Assembly: GCA_902516225.1 (NCBI GenBank)
Contig: CABXXS010000010.1
Location: forward strand, 1-31,009
Origin: Puniceicoccaceae bacterium
GTDB lineage: Bacteria > Verrucomicrobiota > Verrucomicrobiae > Opitutales > Coraliomargaritaceae
DNA: 31,009 nt
Direction of reading: 5' to 3'
The stretch's first letter is position 1; every line of letters starts with the position of its first letter. The notes beneath the pieces are model-generated. The model was given only the letters and a program-made list of their open reading frames with translations, searched no databases and was not told where the DNA came from. Position numbers and translations under genes: made by a program. This document shows positions 25,988 through 31,009 of this stretch, one piece after another.

Positions 25988-26581
25988 ATGAGTGTAGAAA
26001 TTAATGCTAAAATGGTCGGTGAACTGCGCGAGAGCACAGGCGCCGGACTTATGGATTGTAAAAAGGCCCTAGTTGAATCTGCGGGTGATATAGACGCAGC
26101 TGTAGAGATTCTTCGTAAGAAGGGGATGGCCACAGCTGCTAAGAAAGCTGGTCGCGAAGCCAGCGACGGTCTGATCGATACCTACATCCACTTAGGTGGT
26201 AAGGTCGGCGTTTTAGTCGAGGTCAGCTGTGAGAGTGATTTCGTCGCGAAGACCGATGATTTTAAACAGTTTGTCAAAGACATCGCTATGCACGTTGCAG
26301 CAGCGAGCCCTGCATGTGTTTCCCGTGATAGTATCGACCCAGAGGTTCTCGCCGCTGAGCGTAAAGTAGCTGAAGGACAGGCCGAAGGTAAGCCCGCTGC
26401 CGCGATCGAAAAGATCGTCGAAGGAAAGCTTAATAAATTCTTAAGCGAGTCCTGCTTGCTCGAGCAAGCATTCGTCAAGAATCCCGACCAAACGGTCCAA
26501 GAGTTATTAACTGCGATGATCGCCAAGATGGGCGAGAATATGCAGATCAAGCGCTTCGCCCGCTTCCAAGTCGGCGCTTAA
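25988..26581 (+). CDS. tsf: Elongation factor Ts, short form
   Basis: Guanine-nucleotide exchange factor for EF-Tu. At 197 residues this is the short form, similar in size to the Thermus protein (about 196) and well below the 283 of E. coli, so the second core subdomain is missing. The N-terminal UBA-like domain has V-G-E-L-R-E-S-T-G-A-G-L-M-D-C-K-K-A-L. The EF-Tu-contacting block is C-E-S-D-F-V-A-K-T-D-D-F (usually T-D-F-V), and the C-terminus ends K-R-F-A-R-F-Q-V-G-A. It follows rpsB, is closed by a terminator 29 bases downstream, and no pyrH or frr follows. The 5' region is A-rich with no Shine-Dalgarno. Confidence 0.96.
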   Translation: MSVEINAKMVGELRESTGAGLMDCKKALVESAGDIDAAVEILRKKGMATAAKKAGREASDGLIDTYIHLGGKVGVLVEVSCESDFVAKTDDFKQFVKDIAMHVAAASPACVSRDSIDPEVLAAERKVAEGQAEGKPAAAIEKIVEGKLNKFLSESCLLEQAFVKNPDQTVQELLTAMIAKMGENMQIKRFARFQVGA

Positions 26582-26610
26582 TTTCTAGTTCTACAGATTT
26601 ACTTCTAGAG

Positions 26611-26638
26611 GCCCTCCACCTAAAAGTGGGGGGCTTTT
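26611..26638 (+). terminator. Rho-independent terminator after tsf
   Basis: GCCCTCCAC (26611-26619) pairs with GTGGGGGGC (26626-26634) over nine bases with one G-U pair and a six-base loop, followed by four T's. It ends the rpsB-tsf operon. Confidence 0.88.
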
Positions 26639-26713
26639 CTGTGCATAGCCCGTAGGAATGTGTGGAATGTCTTGCTAGTTTTGAATCTTTTCCCAACGTA
26701 TTTGGGTACTGTT

Positions 26714-26790
26714 GAGGGTGTAGCTCAGTTGGATAGAGCATCGGTTTTCTAAACCGACGGTCGGGGGTTCAAATCCCTCCGCCCTTGCCA
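26714..26790 (+). tRNA. tRNA-Arg (UCU anticodon), CCA encoded
   Basis: A 77-base cloverleaf. The acceptor stem is GAGGGTG/CGCCCTT, with two G-U pairs. The D arm is GCTC-AGTTGGATA-GAGC and the anticodon stem TCGGT/ACCGA encloses the loop TTTCTAA with anticodon TCT at 26748-26750. The T arm is GGGGG-TTCAAAT-CCCTC with one G-U pair. The discriminator is G and CCA is encoded. It reads AGA/AGG codons. It follows the tsf terminator by 75 bases and so has its own promoter. Confidence 0.95.
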
Positions 26791-26904
26791 GTTTGGATAA
26801 GCTTTTGTAGCCGTTTAGGGTCAATTGTGCACTAGGGCACATTTGTAGTATTTAGATCGTTTGATTTTATATTTGTTATCTATTGTAAGTACTTTCATTT
26901 GACA

Positions 26905-26931
26905 GAGCATAATGAATATATTTTCATGCTC
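26905..26931. promoter_or_regulatory. Inverted repeat next to a -35-like TTGACA
   Basis: GAGCAT (26905-26910) is mirrored by ATGCTC (26926-26931), with a further ATGAA/TTCAT pairing inside. It begins directly after a perfect TTGACA (26899-26904) and lies 32 bases before the start of the secreted-protein gene. No good -10 box is seen at 16-18 bases. It could be an operator or a leader hairpin. Confidence 0.35.
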
Positions 26932-26962
26932 ATAATTTCGAATCTATACTGCCCTATTAATT

Positions 26963-29188
26963 ATGAATTATAACAAATTCCTATTCTTTTTACTCTTTAA
27001 TTTTTCGCTTTGCGCCGCGTTACACGCTGGCATGCAAGACCGCGCTTATAATGAGGTCCTGATCGACAATGTGACGCACCCAAACGGTGGTAATGTAACT
27101 CTAGATGTCGGCCCAGATGGTCGTATCTATTTAAGCTATGGATATACATATGATAGCACTATTGAAGATGACATAGACGGCTGGGTCGAGGTTTATAGTG
27201 CTGAGGGCGTATTGCTAACTACTATCGACCGAAGTTATATTTCTTATTTTTCAGATAATCCGAATTCTACATTTGGCCCAGAAAAAGTATTGCCAGGGCC
27301 GGGAGGTATTTTTACAATTCGTGAGGGCTATTGGGGAGAAAGCAGAGTCTTCGATAGTAACTTTCAAGAATACAGACCTTTCTCTGGTTACCGGGATGGG
27401 TGGACTCGTTCCTTAGATGGCGGTTTTGTGACTTTTAATTATGACGGTGGCTTTTATCTACAAATCAGAGACGGTAATAACTCTATCATCGAAACAACGC
27501 TGTTTGAATCTAAAAGCATATCAGATATATCGTTAAACGGTTATACTTTAACTTATACTACAAGATCTTATTATGATGAGAATGGTGCATATGTTCCTTC
27601 ACGCAGAAAGAACATAACGTTCGATGTCGATGGTGTCATCCAAAGTAGAGATGATTTATCGCCTATTAATATGGGTGGAAACGATAAATATATTGGTTTT
27701 CCTACTATTGCAAACAATCAGGTCGTTGTTCCTCGCAGGGCTTACCGTACCAAGGGTGATACTAATTCTATCCCAGTTCCCAGTATCGTATCGGTCGCCC
27801 AGGTGCCAGATACTACTTTAATAGATATCACCTACCGAGTGGACGACGTAGACGATGCAACTGTCACTACCGGCATCCTAGCTAGTATGACTGACGGGCA
27901 GGGAAACACGACTCGTATTCCCCTAGCTACCTTGGCAGGTGGCACCTCAGCTAATCTTGGTGCGGCAGTAGCCACGAATACCGATCTTACTGTGACTTGG
28001 GACGCAGGTGTCGACTGGGGCGCGGCTTTTGGCGATGTCTCTTTTGATGTCTACGCAAACGATGGCAGGCCAGTACTCGGCTTTCATATGTTGACGCTGC
28101 CGCTTCCAAGCGGTGATTTAACTATATCGCGCTCACCGGTAAACGACCTAGAAATCAAAGAGGCGCTCTACTACCTGTGGGCAACAGGCCAAGGTATACG
28201 CCTTGATAATGGTCGATTAGTCGGTCAGGGCGGGGTCTTTGAGGGAGCCTCACTCGGCACTCCAGAGGCGCCAGTGACAGATACTAGCACGGACATGCTC
28301 TTTTACCAGCTAGGACTGGAAGAAGCCAGTGAAGCACAGGTAAATGCAGCGCGCCAAAGCTTCGATACCGTGTATAAATTTACCCCTAAAAATCCTATCA
28401 GGGGAGACTTGCTATATAACAGCTCATTACCTAGCTCCGTCAACGAATTGGGTTTTGATACAACAAATGATGACTCTGTTTCATACATCACTGGCAATTC
28501 TGGAAGCTGGGTAGTTCCAGCTACTACGCTACAAGCACTTGGTGAGTCCTTGTCGATCCCAGGAGCGGGTGGTAACGTAAGCTTTACTCTGCTAGACCCT
28601 AGTAATGAGGGCTGGTCGATTTCTAATTTACCTGACTGGCTTACTGCAAGCGCGTCTTCCGGAGTAGGTGACGCTACAATCACTTTAAGCGCTGCTACTG
28701 AAAATGCTAATATTGATATTCGTTCTGCTACTGTCGATATTAATAATGGTGCAACATCAATAACTGTGTCTCAAAATTCTAATATTTTTCCTGATAATTT
28801 CGCCGATCGCTACGCCTTAACGGGCAACTCTGGTTCGTTTACGATTAGCAATGTAAATGCTACTACAGAATCAGGTGAGCCAACGCACTATGAAGGTGGG
28901 GAAAATTCGCTTTGGTTTACTTTTACAGCTCCTGGTTCCGGAGAATTTTACTTTGATGTCTCCGCTAACTATAGCACTAGCATCTCAATTTACTTAGGAG
29001 ATGAATTAGCGGCGCTTGAGTCTTATAATAGTGAGATCTACAATGCATATATTTACCCTAGTCAGGGGGGTCAGACTTATCATATCGCAGTTTCTACACC
29101 CAATAGTAATAGTGAGGAGTATAGCGGAGAGCCCGGTGACTTAAATATTAGTTATTATTTTTACTCGTATGACGACGAAGGTATCTAA
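26963..29188 (+). CDS. Large secreted multidomain protein (BACON-like and PPC-like domains)
   Basis: A 741-residue exported protein of unknown function. Residues 1-22 are a signal peptide (M-N-Y-N-K-F-L-F-F-L-L..., ending A-L-H-A). Residues 30-260 are beta-rich with repeated D-G-R-I-Y, D-G-G-F and D-G-W elements that suggest a propeller-like fold. About 265-470 has V-S-V-A-Q-V-P-D-T-T-L-I-D-I-T-Y and L-T-I-S-R-S-P-V-N-D, which I recall from modular Verrucomicrobiota/Planctomycetota proteins, often beside a sulfatase-modifying-factor domain that is absent here. About 515-606 looks like a BACON/Ig-type domain (L-P-D-W-L-T-A-S-A-S-S-G). Residues 607-741 look PPC-like, with S-G-E-P-T-H-Y-E-G-G and S-L-W-F-T-F-T-A-P. 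Likely surface or extracellular; carbohydrate binding is only a possibility. The next secreted protein begins 47 bases later. Confidence 0.75.
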   Translation: MNYNKFLFFLLFNFSLCAALHAGMQDRAYNEVLIDNVTHPNGGNVTLDVGPDGRIYLSYGYTYDSTIEDDIDGWVEVYSAEGVLLTTIDRSYISYFSDNPNSTFGPEKVLPGPGGIFTIREGYWGESRVFDSNFQEYRPFSGYRDGWTRSLDGGFVTFNYDGGFYLQIRDGNNSIIETTLFESKSISDISLNGYTLTYTTRSYYDENGAYVPSRRKNITFDVDGVIQSRDDLSPINMGGNDKYIGFPTIANNQVVVPRRAYRTKGDTNSIPVPSIVSVAQVPDTTLIDITYRVDDVDDATVTTGILASMTDGQGNTTRIPLATLAGGTSANLGAAVATNTDLTVTWDAGVDWGAAFGDVSFDVYANDGRPVLGFHMLTLPLPSGDLTISRSPVNDLEIKEALYYLWATGQGIRLDNGRLVGQGGVFEGASLGTPEAPVTDTSTDMLFYQLGLEEASEAQVNAARQSFDTVYKFTPKNPIRGDLLYNSSLPSSVNELGFDTTNDDSVSYITGNSGSWVVPATTLQALGESLSIPGAGGNVSFTLLDPSNEGWSISNLPDWLTASASSGVGDATITLSAATENANIDIRSATVDINNGATSITVSQNSNIFPDNFADRYALTGNSGSFTISNVNATTESGEPTHYEGGENSLWFTFTAPGSGEFYFDVSANYSTSISIYLGDELAALESYNSEIYNAYIYPSQGGQTYHIAVSTPNSNSEEYSGEPGDLNISYYFYSYDDEGI

Positions 29189-29235
29189 GGTAGATTTTTA
29201 ATTACTGTATACCTCAAATAATTAAAGACAATCTA

Positions 29236-31009
29236 ATGAGATTCTTCCCATTTAATAGTCTGTGTGCGGTAGCTGCGAGTCTGCTCCTCTCGATCAACAT
29301 AGCGTGGTCGCAGTCGGCGTATTTTTATGAGGTCTCCGACCCTTCCGGCATCGTCGATCAGTCGCAGATTTATACTATTGGGGATACAGTGAGCTCACAA
29401 TTAGCGCCGCTAAGTAGCGGCTCCTTACGCTTTGCCGAGTGGCGCCTCAATGCTACCCCAGTGCGTGAGGCTGATGGCTCCGCAGCGCACCAATTTAGCT
29501 TTAGTTTGGATAGTGAAAGCACCGCGCTAGCTCACTATCTAGAATCAAGCTTAGACTCCGACGCCGATACATTGCCCGACTGGTGGGAGATGCGCTACAT
29601 TGGAAATTTGGGCTTATCGGTCGACGATGATCCCGATGCCGACACGCTGAGCCTATCAGCCGAATATCAACTCGGCTACCTCCCTCAGGTCGCCGACGAA
29701 GTTCGCCACGGAGGCACTTCATCGGTAGCTTCTAATTCGTTAGCGTACTTTGATTCGGCCGCTAGTTATAAGGTTACCTTTGAAAGTAGCCCGGCAGACT
29801 TAGTGACCACAACTGAAAGCATCATTCTGCCCGGTCAGGCTGTTACCTCTCCGACCATTCCTTTACAGCAAAATGGCTATCGATTTACGGGTTGGCTCAT
29901 GCAAGCTACAGGATGGATGACCGAAGGAATCCGCCAGGCAGACCCGACTGGGCGTTCGCTCTTTGATTTAGAATTTACCCCCAGCTCAAGTACTATCGTC
30001 CAAGCCAAATATGTATTGGAAACCCTCGACTCCGACAGTGATGGTCTACCTGACTGGTGGGAATTACAATACGGAGGCGGCTTAGGAGCAACAGGCGACA
30101 TGGACGCCGATGGAGATGGCTTTACCTTAAGTGAAGAATATCAGCTAGGCTATCATCCATTCGTGGCAGAGACGGTAAACAGTGGCGGACTCTCCCACGC
30201 TGGTTCGGCAGTGCTTGCTTACTCCGATCCGGTCCAGTCGATAAGTATCGATTTTAGTAGTAATCCAGAGGGACTAATTACGCAGCAGACCACCTCGCTC
30301 GTTGCAGGCGATACAGTAAATGCGCCCACTGCGCCCCAAGCGGTCAATAATTATCGCTTTGTCGGCTGGTATCAAGGTGGCACTCGTCAGGCAGATGCTA
30401 CCGGGCGTGCTTTGTTTGATTTAAGTTTATTGCCAACTAGTAGCGCTGACTATGTAGCGCGCTATCTTGATAAAGCCGAGGATAGCGATGCGGACGGCTT
30501 GCCCGACTGGTGGGAGCTACACTATTTAGGAGTACTGACTTACTCGGCTACGGAAGACCTCGATGCAGATGGCTTGGACTTAGCCCAAGAGTATCAATCT
30601 GGATGCAGCCCGCTAGTTGCCGATCAAGTTCGCCACGGCGGTGTCTCGGGGATAGCCAGCCAGACGCTAACCGTAAACTTAGCACCGTACCGTCTTAATA
30701 TAGTTTCGGTATCTACCAACAATCCAAGCTACGGATCCGTCACTGGTGTAGGTTCCTATCAAAATGGTGAGACCGTCACTGTAAGCGCTACTGCGGCGCA
30801 GGGCTATGTATTTACTAACTGGTCGGGTGATGTTCCCGAAGGCTTTGAAACGGCGGCCTCCTTTAGCTTTACTTCCAGTGGCAGTGTAAATCTCACCGCG
30901 CAATTTGTGCCACTCTGGGAGCTAAATGTCAGCGCCTCGCACGCCGAACGCGGAAGCATAAGTAGCGCTGGTAGCTATTTAGATGGTACCGAAGTCACAG
31001 TTACTGCGA
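29236..31009 (+). CDS. Modular surface protein with InlB-like and D-x-D-x-D-G repeats (partial)
   Basis: The frame runs off the window after 591 codons. Residues 1-27 are a signal peptide (M-R-F-F-P-F-N-S-L-C..., ending S-I-N-I-A-W-S-Q). Three long units of about 150 residues follow. Each has an InlB B-repeat-like beta segment (for example Y-R-F-V-G-W-Y-Q-G-G-T-R-Q-A-D-A-T-G-R) and a 54-residue module starting D-S-D-x-D-x-L-P-D-W-W-E that is Asp-rich and probably binds calcium. After residue about 480 come divergent InlB-type repeats (S-Y-Q-N-G-E-T-V-T-V-S-A-T, G-Y-V-F-T-N-W-S-G-D). The usual role of such architecture is adhesion or surface display. The C-terminus, where an anchor or PEP-CTERM sorting signal would be, is outside the window. 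It is 47 bases after the previous secreted-protein gene, so they may be co-transcribed. Confidence 0.85.
   Translation, partial: MRFFPFNSLCAVAASLLLSINIAWSQSAYFYEVSDPSGIVDQSQIYTIGDTVSSQLAPLSSGSLRFAEWRLNATPVREADGSAAHQFSFSLDSESTALAHYLESSLDSDADTLPDWWEMRYIGNLGLSVDDDPDADTLSLSAEYQLGYLPQVADEVRHGGTSSVASNSLAYFDSAASYKVTFESSPADLVTTTESIILPGQAVTSPTIPLQQNGYRFTGWLMQATGWMTEGIRQADPTGRSLFDLEFTPSSSTIVQAKYVLETLDSDSDGLPDWWELQYGGGLGATGDMDADGDGFTLSEEYQLGYHPFVAETVNSGGLSHAGSAVLAYSDPVQSISIDFSSNPEGLITQQTTSLVAGDTVNAPTAPQAVNNYRFVGWYQGGTRQADATGRALFDLSLLPTSSADYVARYLDKAEDSDADGLPDWWELHYLGVLTYSATEDLDADGLDLAQEYQSGCSPLVADQVRHGGVSGIASQTLTVNLAPYRLNIVSVSTNNPSYGSVTGVGSYQNGETVTVSATAAQGYVFTNWSGDVPEGFETAASFSFTSSGSVNLTAQFVPLWELNVSASHAERGSISSAGSYLDGTEVTVTA
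29554..30642 (+). repeat. Three dispersed 162-base (54-codon) modules
   Basis: Modules lie at 29554-29715, 30028-30189 and 30481-30642, each exactly 162 bases and alignable without gaps. They share D-S-D-x-D-x-L-P-D-W-W-E at the start, x-D-A-D in the middle, E-Y-Q near residues 37-39 and an ending R-H-G-G or N-S-G-G. They alternate with InlB-like segments, so the full duplicated unit is about 150-158 residues. The DNA has diverged but keeps similar stretches such as GTTCGCCACGG. Confidence 0.9.

Noticed and set aside
26714..26790. tRNA-Arg as an integration site
   Set aside because: I see no integrase gene and no duplicated tRNA 3' end within the window; the downstream secreted-protein genes look like ordinary chromosome.
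29554..30642. Regularly spaced repeats considered as a CRISPR-like or tandem array
   Set aside because: The repeats are coding, diverged in DNA and about 300 bases apart, and are explained by protein modules.

Overview
This window looks like core chromosome of a marine-type Verrucomicrobiota, most likely class Opitutae (Puniceicoccales/Coraliomargarita-like). That placement rests on recalled family resemblance, not on a search. The supporting signs are a zinc-free L33, a short EF-Ts, an S2 with a long acidic Ala/Pro/Glu tail, an SMC with an LSGGQ signature, secreted proteins built from 'D-x-D-x-D-G-L-P-D-W-W-E' modules, and an almost complete absence of Shine-Dalgarno sequences before the genes. 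I see no insertion sequence, prophage, CRISPR array or obvious genomic island.

Layout: 30-280 is a small Cys-rich secreted protein whose signal peptide is out of frame by one base. 375-4113 holds a heme-pathway oxidase, a GT1-type glycosyltransferase and a LysR regulator. 4206-8679 carries the PLP-homeostasis protein YggS and the chromosome condensin SMC. 8722-12253 holds phosphoserine aminotransferase, a family-4-like uracil-DNA glycosylase, an unknown membrane protein, and a small unknown protein coupled to a SUI1/YciH factor. 12321-14664 is a RecB-type nuclease fused to an XPD/DinG-type helicase, broken by one extra base in a 7-base homopolymer. 14786-18005 has UDP-xylose synthase, ribosomal L33 with a good terminator, a GreA/GreB-like factor, MazG and a YgjP-type metalloprotein. 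18038-22508 has the yhbY-lspA pair, an M48 lipoprotein protease, an M20 peptidase and HemW. rpoN (sigma-54) follows on the opposite strand, overlapping hemW tail to tail. 24448-26790 holds an IscA/ErpA-type protein, a structured leader, rpsB, tsf, a terminator and tRNA-Arg(UCU). 26963 to the end holds two large secreted proteins, the second running off the window.

Most genes are housekeeping: translation (rpmG, rpsB, tsf, yhbY, SUI1, tRNA-Arg), envelope maturation (lspA, M48 lipoprotein), heme (hemG, hemW), DNA maintenance (smc, udg, nuclease-helicase, mazG) and serine synthesis (serC). Operons are short and strands alternate often. The less ordinary parts are the nuclease-helicase with its homopolymer frameshift, the frameshifted Cys-rich peptide, the three-hairpin rpsB leader, the glycosylase that has lost two expected iron-sulfur cysteines, and the modular surface protein with three exactly 54-residue repeats. 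I did not find a clearly new multi-gene system.
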